This document shows, in pieces, positions 55,031 to 64,000 of a DNA stretch of 64,000 nucleotides (the first letter of the stretch is position 1; each line of letters begins with the position of its first letter). The DNA comes from Prorocentrum cordatum. Lineage: Eukaryota > Sar > Dinophyceae > Prorocentrales > Prorocentraceae. The stretch covers positions 1,094,287-1,158,286 of the forward strand of contig CAUYUJ010014260.1 in assembly GCA_963575745.1 (NCBI GenBank), given 5' to 3'. The position numbers and the translations under genes are program-made. Under the pieces are notes generated by a model. That model worked only from the letters and a program-made list of their open reading frames with translations. It did not search any database and was not told the DNA's origin.

Positions 55031-55096
55031 GAGGAGGAGGAGGAGGAGGAGGAGGAGGAGGAGGAGGAGGAGGAGGAGGAGGAGGAGGGGAGGGGA
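55000..55096. repeat. GGA microsatellite
   Basis: Starts after a G run; about 28 GGA triplets. Confidence 0.93.
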
Positions 55097-55304
55097 TGGG
55101 ATCCGACTCGGCTCGCTCCGACGCGCCAATATGTCCAGTGTCTCGTGCCAGCAGAAGAGCGCAGAGAAATGCCCCTCGCGGGCCCCAAAGGGCGGTTTGC
55201 CTCCTCGTGTTCCTCATCTTGCTCGTCCTCCTCCCCCTCCTCCTCCTCCATTCCTTTTCCTTCTCAATAATGCCGCCCTGACGCACCTGAGAGTTGGTCG
55301 AAAC

Positions 55305-55910
55305 GGCGGGCCAGGTGTTTCGCCTGAGACTTCCTCACCACTTATGATCCTGAAACTTGAGCGTTGCAAGAGAGTCACGGGTGGAGGGCGGTCCGCATTT
55401 AAACTGTGGCTCTCGCCCTCGCGCCGCGCACACTTGTCTGAAACACTTGCAAAAACTTCACGAATGGAGGAATGGTCCGTTGTCAAAATGCGGCTCTCGC
55501 CTTAGCGCCGCGCGCATTTCACTTTTGTAACAGATTCACGGATGGAGGGCGGTGCTATGTCAACATGTGGCTCTCCCCTCAGCGGCGTGCGCATTCGTCG
55601 TCAGAGTTTGCAAGAGGACGGCCAGGGCGCAACAGTCACGTTGATTCGCGGTGTTGAGATCCCAGGAATGGTGATCTGGCAGTACTCACGGTCGTCAAGA
55701 CACACAAAGATAGGTGACTTGCGGCGTTGAAGATCCAAGAATGGCGTTCTGGCGCAACTTCAGATGTTCAGCGGTTGTTTTCCACCGGGCATTTCCCTCA
55801 ATGGAAATGAATCCGTGCTGGAGCCTACGAATAGGGAACTTGCAGGGAGGGCATAGTGCAATATCGTTGATGAGTTTTGCGTTTACACTGGTTTTCCTCC
55901 TCCCCCTCCT
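55305..55910 (+). repeat. composite repeat D, copy 2
   Basis: Head CAGGTGTTTCGCCTGAGACT, then subrepeats with CACGGGTGGAGGGCGG, ACGAATGGAGGAATGG and CACGGATGGAGGGCGG about 80 bp apart, then two GATTCGCGGTGTTGA-type blocks, then GGCATTTCCCTCAATGG and a GTTTACACTGG tail running into CCT-rich DNA. Confidence 0.8.
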
Positions 55911-56559
55911 TCTTCTTCTCCCTTCGCCCCCATTCTCCATGGATCGGCCGAGGTTTGTTTCAATATACGTTTGCTGTTTCCCGTCAGCTCCCGGCAGGGC
56001 TTTTGAACTGGCCGGTGGGGTAATTCTACGATTGCGAATGACGCGGAATCAGCCGCGCACCGCCAAGAAAGGTCAAACGAAGTGCAAAACCGCGCGAATG
56101 CAAGGCAGCGGAAGAAGGAAACGGGCCACGGCCGGTGGGGATACTTTTTGGTCGGCGGCCTCGTGAAGCGGGTCAAAAGGCGTCCAAACTCTCGCCGGGC
56201 CACGGCTAGGCAGGGAAAAACGTAAACTGGTGGGGATACGCGAAGCGTGAAGAATCCCACCTGCCCTCCGGGCGTGGGTGTTTTTCCCAACAGGCCTCCG
56301 GGCGTAGGTGATTTAACAAATTGTGTCTTCTCTTTGCCAAGACCCTCCCTTCCCCTGCTCGGTGGAGGGCTTTATCACTGTTCCCTATTAGTGTACACCC
56401 CTCCCCCAGGCGACTGGCAGCCAACCAGGGACAATGCGGCCCCCCCCACCATCTTTGTAGAAACAATGCAAAACACACTCTGCCTCCAAATTCGAAGCAT
56501 GCGCAGCCAACCCGATGCGGCCTCACCCCACCATCCCTTTCAACAAACAATACAGAGTA
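55911..56559. other. spacer with a small shared repeat
   Basis: GGTGGGGATACGCGAAGCGT at about 56231 recurs as GGTGGGGATTCGCGAAGCGT at about 61352. No gene supported. Confidence 0.45.
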
Positions 56560-56765
56560 CACTTGGTGGCGGCGGCGGCTGCGGCGGCTGCGGCGGCGGC
56601 ACCGGTTGCGGCGGCTGCGGCGGTGGCGGCGGCGGTGGCGGGGGCGGCGGCGGGGGCGGCGGCGCCGGCGGCGGCGGCGGTGGAGGCGGGGGCGGCGGCG
56701 GCGGCAGCGGTGGCGGCAGGGGCTGCGGCGGCAGCGGCTGCGGCGGCGGCGATTCGGAAGCGGGG
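56560..56765. repeat. GGC triplet tract
   Basis: Imperfect GGC/TGC/GGG triplets that translate to poly-Gly or poly-Ala. Followed by three AGTCGGGAGCC units and GATCG-rich sequence to about 56950. Confidence 0.9.
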
Positions 56766-57260
56766 CGGCGGCGGCGGCGGAAGCGGCGGAAGCGGCCGAA
56801 GTCGGGAGCCAAGTCGGGAGCCAAGTCGGGAGAAGTCGAATCGGCGGAGATCGACAGACTAGGAAGGCCTCCTTCGCGAAACCGATCTCCAGATCGGAAT
56901 CCGACGCCGAATCTCATCGACAACGATCGAAATCGAGTCGAATCGATCTGCAAGGCTCGAGAAGAGCCATGTCTCCTCTGCCCGTGGCCGCGAGGTCCCC
57001 GCCTGCTGCGCGGCCAGCGCGGCCGCAACGCTCCCAGCCACGCCGCCGGCTGCGGCCGCGACCACGTCGGCCGCCGGGGAGGGGCGAGGGGACGTCGGCG
57101 CGGCACCTTCCGGGGGGTGGTCGTCGTCGTCGTTCCCGGCGGGGAAAGTGGGTCAAGCTGGGCGTGCCCGCGCCATATCTGACACCCGACCCCCCCGCCC
57201 AGCCGGCTTGGGTGTTCCAGATGCCCTGGTGCCACTAGGTCAGCCCAACATGTGGTGCAC
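56766..57260. other. spacer, ambiguous coding potential
   Basis: A minus-strand stretch (about 56975-57065) reads VAAAAGGVAGSVAAALAAQQ with GC3-rich codons, but no junctions or family could be assigned. Confidence 0.3.
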
Positions 57261-57264
57261 AATC

Positions 57265-58110
57265 AAGAAGACGGGGAGGAGGAGGACCAGTGTAAACCCA
57301 AGAGTCATCAACGATGTTGGAATGAACCCTCCCTCCAAGCTCCCTCTTCATAGGCCCCTACAACGGTTCATTTCCATTGAAGGAGTTGCCTCGGTGGAAA
57401 ACAACGATTTGCAGATCTTGAAGCATGAAAAAAAAACATGGTTTTCGGGATTTCAACGCCGCGGGTCAACCTGACTGCTGCGTCTTGGCGATTCGGAATC
57501 GTGCCAGAGCCCCATTTCTGGGATTGCAACACCGCGAATCAGCATAACTGTTGCACCCGCATAATCCTGAATCCTGCGGAAGCACAATATCTTGCACGTT
57601 CATTGTATGGGAATCCGTGAAACTCTTGCAAAGTTTGAAAACGAATGTGCGCGGCGCTGCGGCGAGGGTCACATTTTGAGAAGGAGCCGCTCTGAATCCG
57701 TGACATTCTTGCAAATGTTAAAAACGAATGTAAGCGGCGCTAAAGCGAGAACCACATGTTGAAAAGGAGCCGCCCTCAATCCGTGAAGTTCTTGAAAATG
57801 TTGAGAACGAATGCGCGCGGCGCTAAGGCGAGAGCCACATTTTGAGAAGGAGCCGCTCTGAATCCGTGAAATTCTTGCAAATGTTAAAGACGAGTGCAAA
57901 CGGCGCTAATGCGAGAATCACATGTTGAAAAGGAGCCGTCCTCAATCCGTGCAGCTCTTGCACAGTTTGAAAACGAATGTGCGAGGCGCTAAGGCTACAG
58001 CCACATGTTGAAACCGACCCGCCCTCCATCTGTGAAACTGTTGCCAGTTTTAAAGCTTCAGAGTCATACATGGTAAGAAATCTCAGGCGAAACGCCCGGC
58101 CCGCCCTGAA
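57265..58110 (-). repeat. composite repeat D, copy 3, inverted
   Basis: Read on the minus strand it starts GGCGTTTCGCCTGAGATTTC, has about six subrepeats of about 80 bp with CACGGATTGAGGACGGC or CACAGATGGAGGGCGGG, then the two GATTCGCGG blocks, then the GGTTTACACTGGTCC tail. It is the longest of the three copies and lies opposite to copy 2. Confidence 0.8.
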
Positions 58111-58154
58111 AACTGCCCTCGGGGTGCGACAGTGAGAAATTGTCTACAAGGAGA

Positions 58155-58215
58155 AGGAATGGAGGAGGAGGAAGAGGAGGAGGAGGAGAACGAGGAGAAG
58201 GAGGAGGAGTTCCGC
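58155..58215. repeat. GGA-rich tract
   Basis: GGAGGAGGAAGAGGAGG with GAGAACGAGAAGG variants. Confidence 0.85.
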
Positions 58216-58564
58216 CGTATCGACCAGGTCTGCAGATGGCTCCTCGTCTTGCTGGGCGTGTTCCTGCTACTGGTGGCGCTGCGCTGTCAGCAGGCGGGCA
58301 CAGACGGGTCGGAGTGGGCCACGGCGGCGGCTCCGGCCTCAACGCCACCATCGATCAAGAGCTACAGAGCATGGAACATATCGGCACGAAGACGAACAAC
58401 GCCCATCTGCTCCACTCTTGCAGGTTTGAACGCGAGCGCCGGGCGTGTCCATCGGCATGGGTGCGCACGCAGTGGCTGATGCAGCTCATGCGCGCCTCCA
58501 GGCGCTTGTGTATGTGTGTGTGCGTGCGTGCGTGCGTGCGTGCGTGTGTGTGTGTGTGGTGGCC
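58216..58564. other. spacer with GTGC microsatellite
   Basis: GTGTGTGCGTGCGTGC run at 58511-58558, like that at 2510-2548. It lies inside the open frame of the RNase H-like segment. Confidence 0.6.
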
Positions 58565-59263
58565 CTTTTGAACGGAGCCTCGCTGCGGGAATGGTCGCAC
58601 AACGACCTGTGGGCGCTGCTGGCGCCGTTCTGCCAGTCGGGCTTCGCCGTCGCCTGGTGGGTAAAAGGCCACCTCGACGCGCGGGAAGCGGCGGAGCGAG
58701 GGGTCTCCGACCAGGTCAGGCGCGGCAGCGCCGAGGCGGACCGGCTCGCTGGGGCGGCGGCCACGGCCCGTCTCCCCGCGGCGGGGTTCCTGCAGGCGCG
58801 CGGGGTCCAGCTGAACGCGCTGGCAGTGCTGCCGCCGATGCTCGCCGAGGTCGAGCTCGCGGCCGCGAAGGCCAAACGCAGCAACGTTGGCCTGGGCCTG
58901 GGCCCCCGCGTGCAACGGCGCTGGGCTGGGCCCCGCCCTCGCTGGCGGCTGGGCAGGCGTGCCCCTCGGGTAGCGGGCGACGCGGCCGTGGCCGCCGCGG
59001 TCGCCCCCCGCGGCCAGGGCCGTGTGGCCGCCGCGCCACAACATGGTGGCGCCGCAGCGGCGCAGGCGCTCTTCGCCGGCAGCGCCTGGCGGGCGCACGT
59101 GGCCTCGCAGGGGCCTGGCTGGATCGCCTGCCTCCGCCGCGGGTGCTGGGCACCGCGGTGGCAGGCCCTCGCGGGACGCCCGTGTGGCGGGCGTGTGCCG
59201 GTCCTCCCGCCACGCGCGGACGCGCTGCTGTTCGTGCCGGCGGTGCGCGCGGGTGGCGCGTAG
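58565..59263 (+). pseudogene. RNase H-like retroelement fragment
   Basis: Plus strand reads NDLWALLAPFCQSGFAVAWW then VKGHLDAREAAERGVSDQ, VRRGSAEADRLAGAAA and LNALAVLPPMLAEVELAAAK. The WVKGH core and the spaced A-x-ADRLA motif match the last two catalytic regions of retroelement RNase H domains. The frame stays open to a TAG after 59263, but the preceding acidic motifs are not visible and a microsatellite interrupts the upstream part, so I treat it as a fragment. Confidence 0.5.
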
Positions 59264-59414
59264 GCCGCGTGGCGGGCCGCTCTGCGTGAACGCCTCGTTG
59301 AGCGGCCGGGGGCGCCAGATTAATTCAGGCAGATTCGTCGGGGCGCGTGCTGGGGCGCGTTCCTCCCCCGCCTTTCCTCCCTCCCTTCTCCCTCATCGCC
59401 ACAGGGCTTCTTCG

Positions 59415-59418
59415 CGCT

Positions 59419-59454
<36 letters not shown>

Positions 59455-59475
59455 ATATGTGTGTATGTGTGTACG
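59415..59475. repeat. TA/TG microsatellite
   Basis: TATATATA run followed by GTGTATATGTGTGTATGTG. Confidence 0.9.
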
Positions 59476-59479
59476 TGGT

Positions 59480-60400
59480 TGTCTCGCATTGCGTGTCAGC
59501 GGCCACCGAGAAGCTGGAAGGCATCAGCCAGGACGGACCAGCAGACGAATATCGTTGCTGAGTTCATGGGCCATGTCGAGGTTGCCACTAGCGAGTGCAA
59601 CAAAAACGGTCAAGGTGCTCCATGCCCGTACAGTCGGCGTCGAAGCAATTCGTGGCAAGCAGGGTGAGCCGGCGGTCCCGATGCTCCACGTCACAAGGAT
59701 TTTGGACTGGACATTTGAGGTTCTCATCGAGGACGAGGGCATTTTCGACTGGAAGGAGGTCAGTGAGGCCACCTTAGATAATAAGGCGTAGCTCGCAGAG
59801 AGGAAGCAATTCTTGGGGGATGGCCTTAAGCCAGTCACCCAGAACCTATTCGGCGGAGTTCGACTGAAAGCAGAAGCTCTGGCTCAACAGCACCAGGACC
59901 ATGTCTCCAGGTTTGCGAAGAAGCGCAAGCCCGATGGCATCGGGCTCGCAGGAATCACAGGCGGCGGTGGATGCAGTCAAGAATGCCCCCGCGGGGGTCG
60001 TTGTGGATGCAGATGCCTCTGAATCGCCAGCGCCCGCTAATGCCCTTTCCCGCACCCAAGCGGCGCTTGGTGCCTTGGGGGCAGCCAACCCGCCGTCAGA
60101 TCTTTAACGATATCCTAGCTTGCCTCGCTGCCTACTCTGGGGAATCACCCCCTCCTTCGCGTGAGCCTCCCACCACTCCCCCCAAGGCCCCAGCTGGGAC
60201 GCAACGTCGTGAGTTTGTGGTTACGAGCGCAAATGCCACTGGCTAAAAGCCTATTTGCATTTGTTTCCGCGAACGGGTCCCGGGCGCGGGCGGACGTCCT
60301 CCTGCTTCAGGAGATCGCTCGGCCCCCCTTCTTAATCCCACCAGCCCTCTGGGCGTCGGTGGTTTGGAAGGTTTCCTCTTCCACCCCTCCTTCTTCCCAT
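59480..60400 (+). pseudogene. second LINE fragment: N-terminal region and start of endonuclease
   Basis: The plus strand has HVTRILDWTFEVLIEDEGIF then DWKEVSEATLDNKA before a stop, a segment with QAAVDAVKNAPAGVVVDAD, then EFVVTSANATG before a stop. After a frame change come KSLFAFVSANGS and RADVLLLQEIARPP. The last parts match the start of the endonuclease fold of LINE elements, where a V-T-x-N core is followed by a DxxxLQE motif with the catalytic Glu. Several stops and frame changes show it is dead. Orientation is opposite to the 13-18 kb LINE. Confidence 0.5.
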
Positions 60401-60589
60401 TCGGGGAGGGTTTCCCCCCCCCCCTACCTTCTCCCCTGGACCTGGACGGGGGGGGGGCGCGAGGTGTCAGGGCGTCCAAAAAGGCCTCGGCGAGGAAGCC
60501 AACATCATTTGTTTTACTATGGTTTTGGCCCCATTTTGGCCTCCTGAAGGGGGTCTGTAATTAGCACCCCCCCCTCCTGTGATCGATCT

Positions 60590-60890
60590 CACCCAAGATG
60601 GCCCAAAGATGGCCCCCAAGGCTCCCAAGGGTGCCCCAAGGGGGCCCCAAGAGGTGGCCAGGAAGCCCCAAGAGGCCCCCAGGATGCCCCCAAGGGGCTC
60701 CCAAGAGACCCCCAAGAGGCCCCAAGAGACCCCCAAGAGGCACACAAGATGCTCCAAGAGGCCTCGGCACGAAGGTTTCAGCCATATGTTGGCCTCTTGG
60801 GAGGGGCACTGATCCATATTACTCCAAGAGCGCCTGGGAGAGCCCACGATGACCTCCAAGATGGCTCAAGATATCCCAAGATGTCTCATA
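60590..60890 (+). repeat. CCAAGA/GGCCCC short-period repeat block 6
   Basis: Units such as CCCAAGAGGCCCCCAGGATG and CCAAGATGGCCC. Confidence 0.8.
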
Positions 60891-62046
60891 ATGGCTTCCT
60901 CTGTGTGCTGCCCACTTCCCTGATCGAGGCAATTCCTCTGGGCATCGTTTCTGGATGGGCTGGTGGAGATTCTTTTTAGCCAGCGGCCGCAGGCGAGCGC
61001 GCCAGCGGCGAGTCCAGTCAGATCGGGGCGCGCAAAGACGAATTAATCTAAAGCGGTGGGCCGAAGCCTCACGCAGCACCTCAGCGGTCGAGCCGGCGAG
61101 TGGGAAAAGGCTGGCGGTAAACTGGGGAGCAGTGCTGCCAGGGTGCACGCATGCAACGCGTCGGAAGCAGCTGGCGGCCAGGGTGACCAGCGACCAGGGA
61201 CTGCAGTAGACGTGGGAATTAGATGCAAGGGCGCAGGCCCCTGGACTACTACGAAGGTACCAGGGTGGCCGCAGCCAAGTGAACCGTCTGTCATAGGACG
61301 AATTGGGTGCCCAAAGGGGGCGTGAGCATCAGCAGGCTGCAAAGTACCAGCTGGTGGGGATTCGCGAAGCGTCAACAACTAAAGAGGCAGAATCTCGTGT
61401 AGCTAAATTAGGCTGGCAATGCAGCCTCAAGCTTTCCGTAATTAGTCACCCAGGAAGGCGATCTCTCAGGATGTATCGGAGTTGGGTGTCGTCGCTCTTC
61501 CTGGATGCACCTGCCCCCCCTGGAGTGAAAGTTCCTAGTTTGCCGAACCCCCCAGAGGGTTCACATCTGTTGGATACATGCGTTTTCCAAAGTTTTTAGT
61601 TTAGCAATTTAGCTGTTTAGCTTTAACTTGACCTTCCGACTGGGGGTAATGCCCTGGAGGATCTTCTGGCCAGGCTGGGGGAATGCTTGCGCGGGTGGAG
61701 CTTACCCTTCGACATCGGGGAAGATTGGAACTCTACGCCGTAAGCCGTCCGAGACAATTGCTGGGACGCCAAACTCAAGGCAACGATCCGTGCACCTGCT
61801 CTCCCAGCAGGAGCAGCGGAAAAGTCTGAAGGTGCTTGACCCTTTCTCGTCTCGCCGGGCCTCGCCAGATCGGTCCAGAAGGTCAGGCGCGGCAGGGTCT
61901 CAGCTAAGCTCCGGTGGGCTGTGCAGCTGCATTCAAGGACCAACGTGCCCCACTTTACGCGCCACTGCTCGTAAGCCTCAAGGGTTTCCATCGGGGTCGT
62001 GCTGATCGTCCCTGTAGACCTCCTGGCCCCCCGATTGAGTAGTGAG
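60891..62046. other. spacer, no supported gene
   Basis: Mixed composition. One copy of the GGTGGGGATTCGCGAAGCGT motif at about 61352. Nothing else recognised. Confidence 0.35.
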
Positions 62047-62141
62047 CGCTCGCGGCTCGCCTGGAGACGGAGTCGGACCCGAATTTCCTGGAGTCGTTCT
62101 ACGCGGAGTTCTTGGATCGGTACGGGAACGACATGCGTCAG
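62047..62141 (+). CDS. exon of a probable plus-strand gene, unknown function
   Basis: After an AGTGAG acceptor, plus strand reads ALAARLETESDPNFLESFYA then EFLDRYGNDMRQ up to CAG before GTGTAC. Acidic and aromatic composition is that of a real protein. The next intron is introner B copy 4. Family not recognised. Confidence 0.5.
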
Positions 62142-62314
62142 GTGTACTTAACGGGGCCCTGGGACACACAAAACTAAATACACACAATTAAAAGGATTCC
62201 CTATACTTTTCCATATTTTTTGGAGTTCCGCCTTCCCCCCCACTTCCCATGTGTTCCCATATTTTCCTGGGGACCGACGATTAATTGTGTCTGTGTGTTT
62301 TTCTCCCTCCTGAG
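62142..62314 (+). mobile_element. introner-like element B, copy 4, probable GT-AG intron
   Basis: 173 bp, close to the 171 bp of KS intron 4, but in the opposite orientation relative to transcription if the plus-strand gene is right. Carries GGGGCCCTGGGACACACAAA, ACACAATTAAAAGGATTCCC, CGACGATTAATTGTGTCTGT and TTTCTCCCTCCTGAG. ACACAATTAA and TTAATTGTGT are inverted copies. Confidence 0.72.
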
Positions 62315-62462
62315 TACTGTCTCGAAGGTGCTGTCGGGGACACACACCGCGGCAGGTCCCCAGGGGCCAAGATCCAGATGCTGCCAGAGATCCAGGCCGC
62401 TCCGCTCCGCGGGAGGCTCAGGAAGGCTCGAGACGTTTTGGCCTGGGAACTGGGAAGTGGAT
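62315..62462 (+). CDS. possible second exon of the 62-kb gene
   Basis: In phase with the first exon the plus strand reads YCLEGAVGDTHRGRSPGAKI then QMLPEIQAAPLRGRL, with a stop at 62462. The donor is not fixed. The minus strand also has a plausible frame here, so the call is weak. Confidence 0.3.
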
Positions 62463-62609
62463 AGCGTGTCGCGCCGAAGCGTGGTGGGCCGGAGCTGGCG
62501 GAGCGGTCCCGGCCGCACGACGGCGACGACGAGGATCCTCCCCATCCCTCTTCTGTGGCAACCCATGGAAGCCTACTGTGTCATCTAGCTGGCTAGTCAG
62601 CTCTACATC

Positions 62610-62742
62610 GGCGCGCTCTCTCCCTCTCTCTCTTTCTCTCTTTGTCTCTCTCTCTCTCTCACTCTCTCTCTCTCTTTCTCGCACTCCCTCCTCTCTCTTT
62701 ATCTCTCTCTCTCACTCTATCTCTCTCTCTCTCTCTCACCAA
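62610..62742. repeat. CT microsatellite, probable intron polypyrimidine tract
   Basis: CTCTCT runs with a few CACT and TTTCT breaks, closing in ACCAATTACCAG before the next exon. Confidence 0.85.
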
Positions 62743-62752
62743 TTACCAGACT

Positions 62753-62938
62753 CGGGAGCACGCTGATGCACTCCGAAAACGCGACTTCGAGGACATGCAA
62801 GGCTTCTGTGATCTGCTACCGGACCTCCCTCCCTACGCAGGCCCGCCTATCTGCATCAGCGGGGGCGGCGTGGAGAGCTCGCTGACCAGGGAGCGTATCT
62901 CTCGAAGCTCCTGGCAGTCCATCGTGCCACTCCTCATC
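62753..62938 (+). CDS. third exon of the 62-kb gene, unknown function
   Basis: After ACCAATTACCAG the plus strand reads TREHADALRKRDFEDMQGFC, DLLPDLPPYAGPPICISGGG and VESSLTRERISRSSWQSIVP. Good protein composition and a strong acceptor with a CT tract. The 3' end is placed before a TCC-rich stretch. No family recognised. Confidence 0.5.
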
Positions 62939-63910
62939 CTCCTCCGTCCTCCTCCGTCCTGTCCTCCTCCTCCTTCTGACCCAATCCGCTGTGCCATGCG
63001 CGTGCAAACTCGCCATCGATCGTGAAATCAATCATCGAATGTCGCTTGTTAGCATGAAAGAGAAAAGAACGGTATCTTGGAGGAAATGGTTCTGAGGGTA
63101 TTTTCCAAATTTCCAGAGCCAGGGGCCCCGCTGGACCGGGGACCGTCGAAAAACAAGGAATCCCCGGGGTCAAGGACCCGTGTCCCTCGGGACCCCTCTT
63201 CTGCATGGGAAATTGCTCACGCAATAATGCAAATCGTTAATATGCAGATTTGATGGCTTAGCGTCCGCCGCACAAACCACGCACGATCTTCGTGGACATC
63301 GGCGGCTTGCTGATATGGTGACCTCTGCAGCTGCATTGGGAACATGCCACGGCCGAGGCACCAGCAATTCAACGCCGCTGCTGCTGGCTTGAATCAGCGT
63401 GTGACTGCTGCTATACGACGGTGGGCTATGATGTCCACCAAGGCTTCACCGATCACCTTTCACCAACCGCGCCATGCGTGATCGCACGAGACATCTTGTG
63501 AAACACCATGCTGGGATAAACGACTGCAACAACACGGATGACAAGACAAAGCGGACAAGGTCAGTCAGCCGAGAATGCAGTTACGTAACTCAGAAAAGGC
63601 TGTCCTCTGCCAAGGTGAACATATCCAGTTTCTGCGCCTGTTGACAGCGCTGACGGTGCGATCAACGCATCCATTCGGGCAGAGCGTGGAATGGCATGCA
63701 ACGTTTCGATGGAGACAGGAGGGCACACAGGAGCAGATGCAACAAGGAAGATATGGCGCGAGACCGGGGCGCAGGGATGCATGGAAGAGTCGCAAGAGAG
63801 AGGGGGAGAGTGACGGGGTGAAGGGGAAGAAAGCAGTACCAGCGAGACACACGACAGGACTACAGCAAACTGCAAGGTTAGAATCAGCGGGTTGGTAAGC
63901 AGGGAAAGAG
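62939..63910. other. spacer, no supported gene
   Basis: Lower GC than most of the window. Frames on both strands lack recognisable content. Confidence 0.35.
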
Positions 63911-63914
63911 AGAA

Positions 63915-64000
63915 ACTTAGAGACAGTGAGGGAGAGGGAGAGAGAGAGAGAGAGAAAGAGACAGGGAGAGAGGGAGAGAGAGAGAGGGAGAGAACGAGAG
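63915..64000. repeat. GA microsatellite at the window edge
   Basis: GAGAGA and GGGAGA repeats running to the last base. Confidence 0.9.

Noticed and set aside
60525-60545. CCCCATTTTGGCC as a spliced-leader relict
   Set aside because: Only about ten central bases match and no coding or retroposed sequence follows; it lies next to CCAAGA-type repeats.

Overview
This window looks like nuclear DNA of a dinoflagellate. I base this on four signs. (1) A split type I-like polyketide ketosynthase gene has almost no GT donors: its seven modelled introns start with GC, GA or GT and all end in AG followed by G. (2) A decayed LINE carries a relict of the dinoflagellate spliced leader at its 5' end. (3) Coding is sparse and GC3-rich, in a sea of microsatellites and minisatellites. 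(4) Several families of short inverted-repeat elements sit inside introns. The genus cannot be settled from sequence alone. Almost every long open frame in the window is translated triplet repeat, so only short exon segments are called as coding.

Layout. 1-4.8 kb holds a GA microsatellite, a foldback element, two adjacent MITEs (families A and E) and a 1.1-kb ATC-triplet tract. 4.85-8.96 kb is a nearly identical tandem array of a unit of about 1.76 kb. 9.3-24.4 kb, minus strand, is the ketosynthase gene. Its introns carry a nested MITE A with a 5-bp target duplication, a copy of a dispersed introner-like family (B), a MITE C copy, and a 10.4-kb intron holding a dead LINE (13.35-18.56 kb), minisatellites and a second ATC tract. 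25-31 kb has MITE E copy 2 and further minus-strand exons, one of which (26.5 kb) may be the 5' part of the same gene. 31.6-36.3 kb is mostly satellite-like: CCAAGA-type repeats, a repeat of about 150 bp in three blocks, and a GGGGC/GCCCC repeat.

36.4-50 kb has an ankyrin-like exon, MITE C copy 2, MITE E copy 3 and a relic, long CCT/GGA, CA and TA tracts, more CCAAGA blocks, a short ankyrin/PPR-like exon and introner B copy 3. 50-58 kb holds three copies of a composite repeat (D) built of subrepeats of about 80 bp, and a repeat array of about 65 bp. 58.5-60.4 kb has plus-strand retroelement debris (RNase H-like piece, LINE endonuclease start). 62.0-62.95 kb has a probable plus-strand gene whose first intron is introner B copy 4.

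The main theme is intron colonisation. In one gene at least four of seven introns are made of, or contain, recognisable mobile DNA, and one whole intron recurs elsewhere in the window.
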